DNA of 64,000 nucleotides, from the NCBI GenBank assembly GCA_965232105.1, contig OZ246956.1, forward strand, positions 4,774,001 through 4,838,000, in the 5' to 3' direction. The position numbers and the translations under genes are program-made. This DNA comes from Multivorans sp965232105 (lineage in GTDB: Bacteria > Acidobacteriota > Thermoanaerobaculia > Multivoradales > Multivoraceae). The notes under the pieces were generated by a model. It worked only from the letters and a program-made list of their open reading frames with translations. It was not told the DNA's origin and searched no databases. Below, one piece after another: positions 8,875-17,319 of the stretch (within the stretch, counting starts at the first letter, position 1; every line of letters begins with the position of its first letter).

Positions 8875-9417
8875 GTGGCCGAAGACGAGGCGCGCCGGTT
8901 GTTCTTGGGCGGCAGGCTGCGCCGGCGCCGGAGCGGCAGACCCGTGGCGCTGGAACTCCTGTACCTGCCCCACTGGCTCATCGTCTACGAGACGCTGGAG
9001 GGGGCCGCCGGCCCTCGCCTGGCCGGCAGCGGCTCGTCGCCGGACGAGCAACTCGCGGTACTCGTCTGCCGCTTGACCGGCCAGACGGCACACATCCGGC
9101 TGCAGAACGTCGACATCGCACCGGGACCGGAGCCCCTGCCGCCCGCGTTTGAACCTGCCGAGGCGGAAGAGCGGGCGGGCGATTTCACCGCTCGCGTCCT
9201 GCTGATGGCGGCTCGCGGCAAGCGTCGTCGCGAACGCGGCAGGTTGCTTCGTTCCGAACCATGCGGCTATCCATACTGGGTCCAGTACGTGAAACGCCGC
9301 CGCTACATCGACTTCCACGCCGTCGACGCCGTCTCCGGGAAGAAGGCCGGCGCCGCCGTTCGGAGCGCGATCGCTACGGGCCTGCAACGAAAAGACGGAC
9401 CGTCAGGCGCTGTTTGA
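8875..9417 (+). CDS. Hypothetical protein
   Basis: 180 residues from GTG 8875. The same frame is open further upstream into the preceding gene, so the true start could lie at 8833 or earlier. The protein is basic, with a conserved-looking core (LELLYLPHWLIVYETL, GYPYWVQYVKRRRYIDFHAVD) and no signal peptide or membrane segment. The aromatic-rich phrases and the codon pattern look like real coding sequence rather than a shadow. Family and role unknown; it is the last gene of the rightward symporter operon. Confidence 0.5.
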   Translation: MAEDEARRLFLGGRLRRRRSGRPVALELLYLPHWLIVYETLEGAAGPRLAGSGSSPDEQLAVLVCRLTGQTAHIRLQNVDIAPGPEPLPPAFEPAEAEERAGDFTARVLLMAARGKRRRERGRLLRSEPCGYPYWVQYVKRRRYIDFHAVDAVSGKKAGAAVRSAIATGLQRKDGPSGAV

Positions 9418-9428
9418 GGCACGGCCCC

Positions 9429-9445
9429 CCGGCGATCCCCGCCGG
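9429..9445. terminator. Short GC hairpin between convergent genes
   Basis: CCGGCG-ATCCC-CGCCGG lies in the gap between two convergently transcribed genes, where a bidirectional terminator is expected. There is no clear U-tract. It resembles the short palindrome at 14808-14833, so it could equally be a remnant of a repeat. Confidence 0.3.
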
Positions 9446-9515
9446 CCTGACGTTCATTCCCGGCAGTTGGGTTGCGCTGTCGCCCCCGCCGTCCGCCCCC
9501 CCTTGTGCCTGGCGC

Positions 9516-10322
9516 TCACTCGGAGGAGGCGTCACCGCCATGGACGCGCACGGCCCTGTCGACAAACTTCTCCGCCGCTTCGAGGGCTTCCTCCGCCATC
9601 TGTCGGGTGTAGGTCTCGGCCGGTATGCCCTCGTCGTGACCGTTCGGATAGCGGGCCTCGACGTAGTGGACGTCCAGGGACTTGCCCAAGGCACGCAGAT
9701 CGAGCAGATCCGGCGCTCGTTCGGCGTAGCGGTCGACCATGTCGACAAGCGAGTGGGTGCGGACACGCCGCTCGCCCAGACCGTACGCGATCGCCTTGAC
9801 CGCCTTCTCCGCCGCCTGCTGGGCGATGAAGCAGGCCTGGTTGTAGTGCCCTCCGTCGAAGGCGTAGCGGGCAAACCCGAGGTCGTACTCGGCCATGCCC
9901 AGCCACCGCTCGGCTTCGGCCCGCGCCACATCCGGCGGCGTCGGCGCCGAGGCAGCCGCTCCCCCGCGAAGTTCCTGAAGCTCCCCCTCCACGAGCCTGG
10001 CCCAAGGCGTTCCGAGATGGACGGGTTTCGCTTCCAGCAGCGCGTCCACCAGAAAGGGCCTGCCCGCGGACCTCATCGCTTCGAACTCCTCGGGGGTGTA
10101 GACCAGGAGATCCACCGCGCCGCCGGCCGCCGCGACCGCCTCGGAGTAGGCCAGCCGGCGCATGGGCCGGGGCTCGTCGCTCGGCTGCACGACGATCAAG
10201 TCGATGTCGCTTTCGGCGCCGGCCGTGCCCCGGGCCTGCGACCCGAAGAGCCAGGCGCCGTAGGCGCCCTGCTCCTCCAGAAGCGGACGCATCGCGCCGA
10301 GAAGCGTCTCCAGCCGACTCAT
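9516..10322 (-). CDS. Nucleotidyltransferase-HEPN fusion protein
   Basis: 268 residues. Residues 1-115 form a minimal nucleotidyltransferase (MNT): GS-x10-D-x-D at Gly27-Ser28, Asp39 and Asp41, and a third acidic residue at Asp71 (AVDLLVY). Residues 132-262 are a HEPN domain with YNQACFIAQQAAEKAVKA and the R-x(n)-H-type motif RRVRTH (His190). As separate genes these make HepT/MntA toxin-antitoxin pairs, in which the MNT enzyme adds AMP to the HEPN ribonuclease. Fused forms also exist, so this may be a self-restrained toxin or a different nucleotidyltransferase. Start ATG 10322. It is convergent with the upstream hypothetical gene and stands alone. Confidence 0.85.
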   Translation of the reverse strand: MSRLETLLGAMRPLLEEQGAYGAWLFGSQARGTAGAESDIDLIVVQPSDEPRPMRRLAYSEAVAAAGGAVDLLVYTPEEFEAMRSAGRPFLVDALLEAKPVHLGTPWARLVEGELQELRGGAAASAPTPPDVARAEAERWLGMAEYDLGFARYAFDGGHYNQACFIAQQAAEKAVKAIAYGLGERRVRTHSLVDMVDRYAERAPDLLDLRALGKSLDVHYVEARYPNGHDEGIPAETYTRQMAEEALEAAEKFVDRAVRVHGGDASSE

Positions 10323-10465
10323 GGCGGGATCCTAGCGGCATGCGCCGTGGAACGGAGCGACCCAAGTCTACGGCTCAAGCTCCCGGAAGAGGACGGGATG
10401 GGGGACCACCGGGTCCGCAGAAGTCTCGGGGCGCCATCGCCAGCCGGAGACCGAATCCACCACCT

Positions 10466-11338
10466 CTACAACGTCAAGCTGGTGAGGATCAGCAGAGCCC
10501 CCATGGCGACCACGATGCTGAGCCCGTGAACGAAGAGAAGGCAGAGCTGCTTGACGATCGTCCTGAACCAACCTTCTCCATACGCCCGCCGGAGCGACAG
10601 GAAGAGCGCGACGAGGAGGGCGAGGAAGGCGATCTCGGACAGCGGTTCCCAGAGGAGTTCCCCTGTTCTTCCCGCGCTGCTGATCAGGAACGCCGCGGCG
10701 TGAAAGTGAAGTGCGAAAACGAGGTGCGGCACGTAGAAACGCTCTCGCCTTCGATACAGCAACCGGAGGTACATGCCGAACACCGGCACGAGGGCAAAGA
10801 ACATCCAGGGGAGCCGCTGCACGAAGAGCGCCTCGAAAGCCTCGGGGTCCTCCGTGATCGGCACGAGCACGCCTTCCACGAACCATCCCATGTCGGCTTC
10901 CGCATCATGCTCATCCGAGAATCCGACTCGAACGGGGGCGTCCGGGTTCGTCCCCGTCGTGTCGAGAACGTCGCCCCGAGCCAGAAGCGCGAGCAGCAGG
11001 AAAGTGAAGAAGCTGACGAACAGGTACAGCCGCAGCGGCGCAACGTAGCGGGCGCGCCGACCCCGCCAGTACTCGACGGTCAGGAGGCCCGGTCGGCCGA
11101 CGAGAGCGATCAGCGTCCGCCAGACGCGCGAGTCGAACGAGAAAAGGCCGTTCAACGCGTCGCGAACGAACTGGCCGACCGTCACGTGCAAGTCGCCGGC
11201 TCGCTGGCCGCACTCGGCGCAGTAGCTGTCGACCCGGTCGGACCCGCAGTTCGGGCAGTGGTCCACCTCGGCCGCCTTCCCCTCGAGCGCCGATTCGACA
11301 CTCCGGATGACGACATCCTCGCCGGGTATCTTCGCCAC
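10466..11338 (-). CDS. DUF3667-like zinc-ribbon membrane protein
   Basis: 290 residues from GTG 11338. A four-cysteine zinc ribbon (CPNC at 28-31, CAEC at 40-43) is followed by FVRDALNGLFSFDSRVWRTL and ALVGRPGLLTVEYWRGRRARYVAPLR, the signature of DUF3667, then four hydrophobic helices. Family members are integral membrane proteins of unknown function. It stands alone on the minus strand, divergent from the MaoC-like gene. No start-proximal ATG is available in frame. Confidence 0.8.
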   Translation of the reverse strand: MAKIPGEDVVIRSVESALEGKAAEVDHCPNCGSDRVDSYCAECGQRAGDLHVTVGQFVRDALNGLFSFDSRVWRTLIALVGRPGLLTVEYWRGRRARYVAPLRLYLFVSFFTFLLLALLARGDVLDTTGTNPDAPVRVGFSDEHDAEADMGWFVEGVLVPITEDPEAFEALFVQRLPWMFFALVPVFGMYLRLLYRRRERFYVPHLVFALHFHAAAFLISSAGRTGELLWEPLSEIAFLALLVALFLSLRRAYGEGWFRTIVKQLCLLFVHGLSIVVAMGALLILTSLTL

Positions 11339-11414
11339 GCCTCATCCTCTCACGGCAGCGCTACCGCCGCCCAACCTGTCGCAGGCTCCATGTTTGGCCC
11401 CAGCCCCCACCTCT

Positions 11415-11470
11415 CCAGGAGCTTGCGCCGGAGGACTCGCTTCGCTACGTTCTCCGGCGCAAGCTCCTGG
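11415..11470. repeat. 19-bp perfect inverted repeat upstream of MaoC-like gene
   Basis: CCAGGAGCTTGCGCCGGAG and its exact reverse complement are separated by 18 bp. The structure lies between divergent genes, 30 bp before the rightward start. It could be an operator, an mRNA leader hairpin or a small mobile palindrome. Confidence 0.6.
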
Positions 11471-11499
11471 AAACGCCCTCCCAACCGAGGAGACCCGAA

Positions 11500-12462
11500 A
11501 TGGCCGACGCTTTCGAGACGCCGAAAACCATCCGTGGACCGCTACGTTCCCCGAAACAGATGCTCGCCGAGCAGGAGTACGGCGGGCACATGTCGATCCA
11601 CGACGACTCGACGGCCGAGCAGATGGGATTTGTGGCCGGCGGGCCGATCGAGGGGCCGACCCACTTCAGCCAGTTCGTGCCCCTGCTCCACGACCTGTGG
11701 GGCCGGGAGTGGTTCGAGACCGGATGCCTGAGCGCCCACTACCGGAACATGGTCGTCGAAGGCGAGCAGGTGCGCGCCCTCGTCGAACAGCCGGCGGACG
11801 GCCAGACTCAGGTCCGCATTCGGGCCGAGAAGGAGGACGGCACCGAGGTACTGGTCGGCACCGCCTCGATTCGCGGCGACATCGAGTCGTCGGAGATCGG
11901 CACGCGAATGGCCCGTCTGCGGTCGCCCGGTCCCCTGGTCATCCTCCGCGATCTCGAAGTCGGGATGAAGGGCAAGGGACTCGAGGAAGTGCGGATGGAC
12001 TTCGACCAGCACATGGGCAAGCTCTATCCCTTCAGCCTGAACCAGAAGCTCGACAGGATCACCGAGCCCTCCCCCTGGTACACGGAGGACGAGGGCGCCT
12101 CTTCGCCCTGGGGCCGAGCGATCATCCCGCTGGAGATGGTCAGCGTCCTCGCCGGCTACTCGAACCGCAAGGCCGGCTTCCCCACCCGCGGACCCGCGCT
12201 GGGCCTGTTCGCCGGCCAGCAGATCCGGATGATCGACGGTCCCCTGTTCGTGGGGCAGGACTACCTGCTGGAGCGAGAGATCGTCGCACTCAGCGAGAGC
12301 CGGCGCACGGAATCGAACTGGGTCAGGACGACCTTCCTGGACGTCGGGACGAAGGCGCCCAAGGCCGAGATGATCCTGAACAACGCGACCCTCAAGCACT
12401 CCTTCGAGGGCTACGAGGAAGAACGGGCGAGGTACGAGGAAGAACGGGCGGCGATGGCATGA
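11500..12462 (+). CDS. MaoC/hotdog-fold dehydratase-like protein
   Basis: 320 residues, consistent with two fused hotdog folds. The stretch STAEQMGFVAGGPIEGPTHF (about residues 37-56) and AIIPLEMVSVLAGYSNR resemble MaoC-like acyl dehydratases, although the classical D-x4-H hydratase motif is not obvious. It overlaps the acyl-CoA ligase gene by 4 bp (ATGA). The pair suggests activation of a carboxylic acid to its CoA thioester followed by enoyl hydration or thioester handling. A strictly catalytic role is uncertain. Confidence 0.65.
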   Translation: MADAFETPKTIRGPLRSPKQMLAEQEYGGHMSIHDDSTAEQMGFVAGGPIEGPTHFSQFVPLLHDLWGREWFETGCLSAHYRNMVVEGEQVRALVEQPADGQTQVRIRAEKEDGTEVLVGTASIRGDIESSEIGTRMARLRSPGPLVILRDLEVGMKGKGLEEVRMDFDQHMGKLYPFSLNQKLDRITEPSPWYTEDEGASSPWGRAIIPLEMVSVLAGYSNRKAGFPTRGPALGLFAGQQIRMIDGPLFVGQDYLLEREIVALSESRRTESNWVRTTFLDVGTKAPKAEMILNNATLKHSFEGYEEERARYEEERAAMA

Positions 12463-14216
12463 ACATGGGCGACATGAACGAGACGAAAGCCGAGCCGATC
12501 CACGGCCAGATGACGTATGACGAGTCGGTCGCCCACCTGACCGCCCCGGGCGCCGACTGGGAACTGGTGACGGAAACCGTCCGCGGCGTCGACTACAAGG
12601 TGTTCAAGAACCTGCCGCCGACGCTCTGCTCTGTCTACGACCAGGCACGCCAGGACCACGGCGACAAGGATTTCCTCGTCTTCCAGGACACGCGGCTGAC
12701 CTACAACGAGGCGTACGAGCGCGCCGCCGCGCTCGCCCACCAGTTGGTCCATCGCTACGGAGTGAAGAAGGGCGACCGGGTGGCGATCGGCATGCGGAAC
12801 TACCCGGAGTGGGTGATCGCCTTCATGGCGATCACGTCGTCCGGCGCGATCTCCGTGTCGCTGAACGGCTGGTGGTCGGGCGAGGAACTCGAGTACGGCT
12901 TCAAGGACTCGGGCGCAAGACTCGCCATCTTCGACCGGCAGCGCTACGAACGCGTTGCGAGCTACTTGCCTGAACTCGGCGTGAAGAGCATCGGCGTGCG
13001 CTGGGAAGACGAGCTTCCCGACGGCGTCGACGACTTCGACGAGGTGTGGCGCGAGGCCGCCGGCCAGCCGATGCCCGACGTCGACCTCGGCCCGCATGAC
13101 GACGTGACGATCCTGTTCACGTCCGGCACGACCGGCTTCCCCAAGGGCGCCGTCTCGACCCATCGCGGCGTGCTCAGCGGCATCGGCAGTTGGGGCTTCT
13201 ACGGCGCCCAGCGGATCGCGATGGGCTTGCTCGAGGAACCGGAGGAGAACCCCGAGTTCCAGCCCTCGATCCTGATGCCCCTGCCGCTGTTCCACGTCAG
13301 CGGCAGCCACGCCGGCCTGCTCGCCTCCTTCGGCGTCGGCCGCAAGATCGTGATGATGTACAAGTGGAACCCGGAACTCGGCCTGGAACTGATCGAACGC
13401 GAGCGCGTCACGTCCTTCAACGGCGTGCCGACGATGACCTGGGAGATGCTGCAGTCGCCGTCGCTGAACGAGCGCGACCTGCGCAGCCTGATCGCCGTCT
13501 CCGGCGGCGGCGCGCCGATCCCCGGCGGCATGGTCGACCGCCTGCAGGTCCTGATGCCGGACAAACACTGGTCCTTCGGCTGGGGGATGACGGAGACGAA
13601 CGCCGGCGGCGCCGGCAACACGGACGAGGGCCTGGTCGAGAAGCCGGACAGTTGCGGCAAGCCGTGCCCGATCGTCGAACTGAAGATCATCGACGACGAC
13701 GGCAACGAGCTGCCCTCCGGCGAGCAGGGCGAACTGATCATGAAGTCGTCGATGAACATCCGCGGCTACTGGAACCGCCCCGAGGCGACCGCCGAGACGA
13801 TCCAGGACGGCTGGCTGCGCACCGGCGACATCGCCGAGATCGACGAAGACGGCTTCCTCTACATCCGCGACCGCAAGAAGGACATGGTGCTTCGCGGCGG
13901 CGAGAACATCTACTGCGCCGAGATCGAGCGCGTCGTCTACCAGCACCCAGCCGTGTACGAGGCCGCCGCCTTCGGCGTCCCCGACGACCGGCTGGGCGAG
14001 GAGCTGGCCGTGGTCGTCGTGCCCAAGGACGGCGCGGACCTCGACGCCGCCGGCGTGCGCGCCCACGTCGGCGAGCATCTCGCCCGCTTCAAGGTGCCTC
14101 GCTACGTCTGGCTCCAGGACGAGCAGTTGCCACGCGGCGCCACGGAAAAGATCCACAAGCGCACGCTGCGCGACCAGATGCTTCAGGAAGCCCCGGAGTT
14201 CCAGTCGTGCGCCTGA
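12459..14216 (+). CDS. Acyl-CoA synthetase (AMP-forming, ANL superfamily)
   Basis: 585 residues. The ATP/AMP-binding motifs are intact: ILFTSGTTGFPKGAVSTH (A3), GWGMTETN (A5), GWLRTGDIAEIDEDGFLYI (A7), RKKDMVLRGGENIYCAEIE (A8) and the catalytic C-terminal lysine in ATEKIHKRTLRD. These enzymes adenylate a fatty or aromatic acid and transfer it to CoA. The start ATG 12459 overlaps the upstream stop. A much longer in-frame extension to 11307 exists only because that frame stays open through the neighbouring gene. Medium- or long-chain specificity cannot be read. Confidence 0.93.
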   Translation: MNMGDMNETKAEPIHGQMTYDESVAHLTAPGADWELVTETVRGVDYKVFKNLPPTLCSVYDQARQDHGDKDFLVFQDTRLTYNEAYERAAALAHQLVHRYGVKKGDRVAIGMRNYPEWVIAFMAITSSGAISVSLNGWWSGEELEYGFKDSGARLAIFDRQRYERVASYLPELGVKSIGVRWEDELPDGVDDFDEVWREAAGQPMPDVDLGPHDDVTILFTSGTTGFPKGAVSTHRGVLSGIGSWGFYGAQRIAMGLLEEPEENPEFQPSILMPLPLFHVSGSHAGLLASFGVGRKIVMMYKWNPELGLELIERERVTSFNGVPTMTWEMLQSPSLNERDLRSLIAVSGGGAPIPGGMVDRLQVLMPDKHWSFGWGMTETNAGGAGNTDEGLVEKPDSCGKPCPIVELKIIDDDGNELPSGEQGELIMKSSMNIRGYWNRPEATAETIQDGWLRTGDIAEIDEDGFLYIRDRKKDMVLRGGENIYCAEIERVVYQHPAVYEAAAFGVPDDRLGEELAVVVVPKDGADLDAAGVRAHVGEHLARFKVPRYVWLQDEQLPRGATEKIHKRTLRDQMLQEAPEFQSCA

Positions 14217-14222
14217 TGACAG

Positions 14223-14290
14223 GCGAACGACTGGTTCGCGTTTGGCGCGCGGACGCGCCAAACGGGTCCCAGTGACGCCGGCTCGGCCGG
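14223..14290 (+). repeat. Diverged copy of the dispersed palindromic element
   Basis: ACGACTGGTTCGCG leads into the hairpin TTTGGCGCG-CGGA-CGCGCCAAA and then CGGGTCCCAGTGACGCCGG. The order (GACTGGTTC, GGCGCG hairpin, GGGT) is that of the element at 38149, with compensated stem changes. It lies directly behind the acyl-CoA ligase and could also end transcription. Confidence 0.55.
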
Positions 14291-14309
14291 CGCGTCGCAC
14301 CAGGAACAG

Positions 14310-14801
14310 ATGACCACCGACGAAGTCCGGATCGAACCCGGCGACCCCGCCAGTCCCGCCTTCCGGCGCCTGCACGAGGCGCTCGACCGCGAACTCGGCG
14401 AGCTCTACCCGGCCGACAGCATCTACAGCGTCGAGCCGGACAAGCTCGACGCCCCGGGCTGCTGCCTGCTCCTCGGCCGGAACGCCGACGGCGAAGCCGT
14501 GGCCTGCGGCGCGCTCCGTCGCCTCGGCCCCGACCAGGCGGAGATCAAGCGGATGTACGTGGAGCCGAGGTACCGTGGCAGGTCGCTTGGCCGCCGCATC
14601 CTGGAGGAACTCGAAGCACGCGCTGTCGTCTTCGGCTACCGCTCGTTGCGCCTCGAGACAGGCGAGATGCAGCCCGCAGCCGTCGGCCTCTACCGCTCGT
14701 TCGGCTACGTCCGGATCCCCTGCTACAACGAGTACGCCTACGATCCGCATAGTCTCTGCTTCGAGAAGAAGCTGGGACAGAACGAAGGGGCCGCACGATG
14801 A
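14310..14801 (+). CDS. GNAT family N-acetyltransferase
   Basis: 163 residues. The acetyl-CoA loop RYRGRSLGRRIL follows the strand IKRMYVEP, and VGLYRSFGYVRIPCYNEY gives the C-terminal motif of small-molecule or amino-acid GNATs (similar to PhnO/ElaA-type proteins). The N-terminal helices include a LHEALDRELGELYP-like segment. Start ATG 14310. It lies between two copies of palindromic repeats and its neighbours do not suggest a substrate. Confidence 0.85.
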   Translation: MTTDEVRIEPGDPASPAFRRLHEALDRELGELYPADSIYSVEPDKLDAPGCCLLLGRNADGEAVACGALRRLGPDQAEIKRMYVEPRYRGRSLGRRILEELEARAVVFGYRSLRLETGEMQPAAVGLYRSFGYVRIPCYNEYAYDPHSLCFEKKLGQNEGAAR

Positions 14802-14802
14802 C

Positions 14803-14836
14803 GACCGGGTGCGCCGGCGTCCCCGCCGGCATCCGA
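14803..14836 (+). repeat. Short palindrome related to the ends of the dispersed element
   Basis: GACCGGGTGCGCCGGC-GTCCCC-GCCGGCATCC combines the two outer ends of the element at 38149 (ACCGGGTGCGCCGGC and GCCGGCATCC) without the central hairpins. It begins right after the GNAT stop codon. A related short form, CGGCGTCCCCGCAGGCATCC, lies at 25365-25384. Confidence 0.5.
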
Positions 14837-14856
14837 CAGCGCTAACATCCGACCCG

Positions 14857-15486
14857 ATGGCAACGAGTCCAGCAACCGAGACGATCGGCCGCCGCCGCGC
14901 CCTCCAGGTAATCGGCGGCGCCGCCGCGCTGCCGCTGCTGCCGGAGGAGTTGTTCGCGAACGCCCACTTGGCCCACGTCCACCTGCACCGGCAGGAAACC
15001 GACGGTGAGCCAGCCCCACTCACCGTCCTGACCGAACACCAGGCCAGGACGTTGGGCGCGATCGCCGAGCGCATCCTGCCGGCGACGGACACGCCCGGCG
15101 CCGGCGACGCGGAGATTCCCGGCTTCGTCGATCGTCTACTCGCGGGCTGGCTACCGGACGCGGCGCGTGATCACCTGCTCGCCGAACTCGACCGCTTCGA
15201 TGCGCGAGCCCGGGAACGCCATCCCGATGGCGAGGGCTTCATCGGCCTGACCGAAGCCGCCCAGGACGAACTGCTGACCGAAGCGCAGGATGAAGCCCTC
15301 GCTCAGCGAGACGGCCGCGGCTTCTCGCGCAACCCGAACCGCCTCCACGAGCAACCGTTCTTCGACTTCGTCAAGTGGCTCACGCTGTTCGGCTACTACA
15401 CCTCCGAAGCGGGCATGAAGTCGGAACTCGGCTACCGGATCGTCCCCGGCCGCTGGGACCCCTGCGTGGACATCGAGGACGCCTGA
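14857..15486 (+). CDS. Gluconate 2-dehydrogenase subunit 3 family protein
   Basis: 209 residues. The N-terminus has a Tat-like twin arginine (GRRRALQVIGGAAALP). Then comes LTEHQARTLGAIAERILPATDTPGAGDAEI..., the hallmark of the small third subunit of membrane gluconate/alcohol dehydrogenases, and a C-terminus with FFDFVKWLTLFGYYTSEAGMK. The subunit partners a GMC-type flavoprotein and may guide its Tat export. The GMC gene starts 30 bp downstream, supporting one complex. Start ATG 14857 is chosen so that the Tat signal lies at the N-terminus. Confidence 0.88.
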   Translation: MATSPATETIGRRRALQVIGGAAALPLLPEELFANAHLAHVHLHRQETDGEPAPLTVLTEHQARTLGAIAERILPATDTPGAGDAEIPGFVDRLLAGWLPDAARDHLLAELDRFDARARERHPDGEGFIGLTEAAQDELLTEAQDEALAQRDGRGFSRNPNRLHEQPFFDFVKWLTLFGYYTSEAGMKSELGYRIVPGRWDPCVDIEDA

Positions 15487-15516
15487 GGCTCGCCGCCGCC
15501 CCGGACTCCCTGAAGA

Positions 15517-17238
15517 ATGGTTCAGATCATCGAGCGCAAGACGTGGGACGCGATCGTCATCGGCTCCGGCGTCACCGGCGGCTGGGCGGCGAAGGAGCTG
15601 ACCGAAAAGGGCCTGGAGACGCTGGTCCTGGAGGCCGGCCCGCCGGTCGTCCCGGAGCGGGACTACAGCGAGCACACGCCGCCCTGGCAGATGCCCTACC
15701 GGGGCCTGAAGGACCGCAAGCACCAGGCCGAACGGCAGCCGATCCAGAGCCGCGCCGGCGCCTGCGACGAGTGGTCGGGCAAGTTCTTCGTCGACGACAT
15801 CGACAACCCCTACTCGATCGGCGAGAACAGCCAGGAGTTCCTGTGGATTCGCGCCCGCGTGGTCGGCGGAAGGTCGTTGCTCTGGGGACGGCAGAGCTAC
15901 CGCTGGAGCGACCTGGACTTCGGCGCCAACGCCCGCGACGGCTACGGCACGGACTGGCCGATCCGATACCGGGATCTCGCGCCCTGGTACGACCACGTGG
16001 AGTCCTTCGTCGGGATCGCGGGCCAGCCCGAGAACATGCCGCAGCTCCCGGATGGGCAGTTCCTGCCCCCGATCGCCCAGACTTGCATGGAGGAAAGGGT
16101 CCGGGAGGACCTCGACCGCGCCTTCGGCGGCACGCGGCGGTTCACCCCCGCCCGGGTCGCGGTGCTCACCCGCCACCACAACGGCCGCCGCCCCTGCCAC
16201 TACTGCGGCATCTGCCGCCGCGGCTGCATCAGCCGGTCGTACTTCTCGAGCCTGAACGCGACCCTGCCGGCGGCCGAGGAGACCGGCAAGCTCACCGTGC
16301 GGCCCAACAGCGTCGTCTACAACCTGATCTACGACGAGCAGCAGGATCGGGTGACCGGCGTCCACCTGATCGACGCCGAGACCAACGAGTCGATCGAGGT
16401 CCACGGCCGCCTGGTCTTCCTCTGCGCGTCCACGATCGAGTCGGCCCGCATCCTGCTCAACTCGAAGACCGAGCGATTCTCCGAGGGCCTGGCGAACTCG
16501 AGCGGCCAGGTCGGCCGCAACCTGATGGACCACATCTTCCAGGTCGGCGCGAACGGCAACCTGGAAGGCCTCGAGGACAAAACGACCTTCGGCCGCCGGC
16601 CCAACTCCTGCTACCTGCCCCGCTTCGTCAACCTCGACGGCGACCAGGCCGAAGCGACCCGCGAGAAGGACTTCCTGCGCGGATTCGGCTACCAGTGCGG
16701 CGCCCGCAGGCCGATCACCTGGCAGAGCGGCATCGGCCAGCCCGGCTTCGGCGCCGACTACAAGGCCAGCCTGCGCGGCCTCGGACCCTGGCGTCTCGGC
16801 TTCACCGGCTTCGGCGAGAACCTGCCGAACCCGGACAACCGGGTGACGATCGACCCGGACCTTGTGGACCGCTGGGGCATTCCCGCGGCCCGGATCACGA
16901 TGAACTACGGCGAGAACGAGGCCGCGATGCGCGAGAGCATCCAGACCCGCGCCGCCGAGATGCTGGAAGCGCTCGGGGCGAAGAACATCCGCACGTTCAA
17001 CCGGAACTCGCTGCCCGGCTTCGCGATCCACGAGATGGGGACGGCCCGGATGGGCCGCGATCCAGCGACCTCCGTTCTCAACGGCTGGTGCCAGTCCTGG
17101 GACGTGCCGAACCTGTTCATCACCGACGGCGCGGCGATGGCCTCGTCCGCCTGCCAGAACCCGAGCCTGACCTACATGGCGCTCACCGCGCGCGCCTGCG
17201 ACTACGCCGTGCGCCAGATGCGGCGACTGGAACTCTGA
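15517..17238 (+). CDS. GMC family FAD-dependent oxidoreductase
   Basis: 573 residues. The Rossmann FAD motif is at Gly16-x-Gly18-x2-Gly21 (IVIGSGVTGG), and the RVVGGRSLLWGRQSYRW region follows. The C-terminal GMC domain carries the catalytic-type His505 (IHEMGTARMG) and Asn548 (CQNPSLTYMALTARA). A four-cysteine-like segment (CHYCGICRRGC, near residues 227-237) may hold an extra cofactor or metal. Together with the upstream subunit-3 gene it should oxidise a sugar, polyol or alcohol in the periplasm and pass electrons to a cytochrome that is not seen here. Confidence 0.92.
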   Translation: MVQIIERKTWDAIVIGSGVTGGWAAKELTEKGLETLVLEAGPPVVPERDYSEHTPPWQMPYRGLKDRKHQAERQPIQSRAGACDEWSGKFFVDDIDNPYSIGENSQEFLWIRARVVGGRSLLWGRQSYRWSDLDFGANARDGYGTDWPIRYRDLAPWYDHVESFVGIAGQPENMPQLPDGQFLPPIAQTCMEERVREDLDRAFGGTRRFTPARVAVLTRHHNGRRPCHYCGICRRGCISRSYFSSLNATLPAAEETGKLTVRPNSVVYNLIYDEQQDRVTGVHLIDAETNESIEVHGRLVFLCASTIESARILLNSKTERFSEGLANSSGQVGRNLMDHIFQVGANGNLEGLEDKTTFGRRPNSCYLPRFVNLDGDQAEATREKDFLRGFGYQCGARRPITWQSGIGQPGFGADYKASLRGLGPWRLGFTGFGENLPNPDNRVTIDPDLVDRWGIPAARITMNYGENEAAMRESIQTRAAEMLEALGAKNIRTFNRNSLPGFAIHEMGTARMGRDPATSVLNGWCQSWDVPNLFITDGAAMASSACQNPSLTYMALTARACDYAVRQMRRLEL

Positions 17239-17319
17239 TCCGTCGATTTGCCGGCGAACAACCGGTGAAATCGGCCCCGCAGGCTCTATGATTGCCATTG
17301 AACTGAACGGAGAGGAGCC

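Noticed and set aside
12411..15092. An 893-codon minus-strand open frame over the acyl-CoA ligase.
   Set aside because: Shadow of the ligase gene, which has all ANL motifs on the plus strand.
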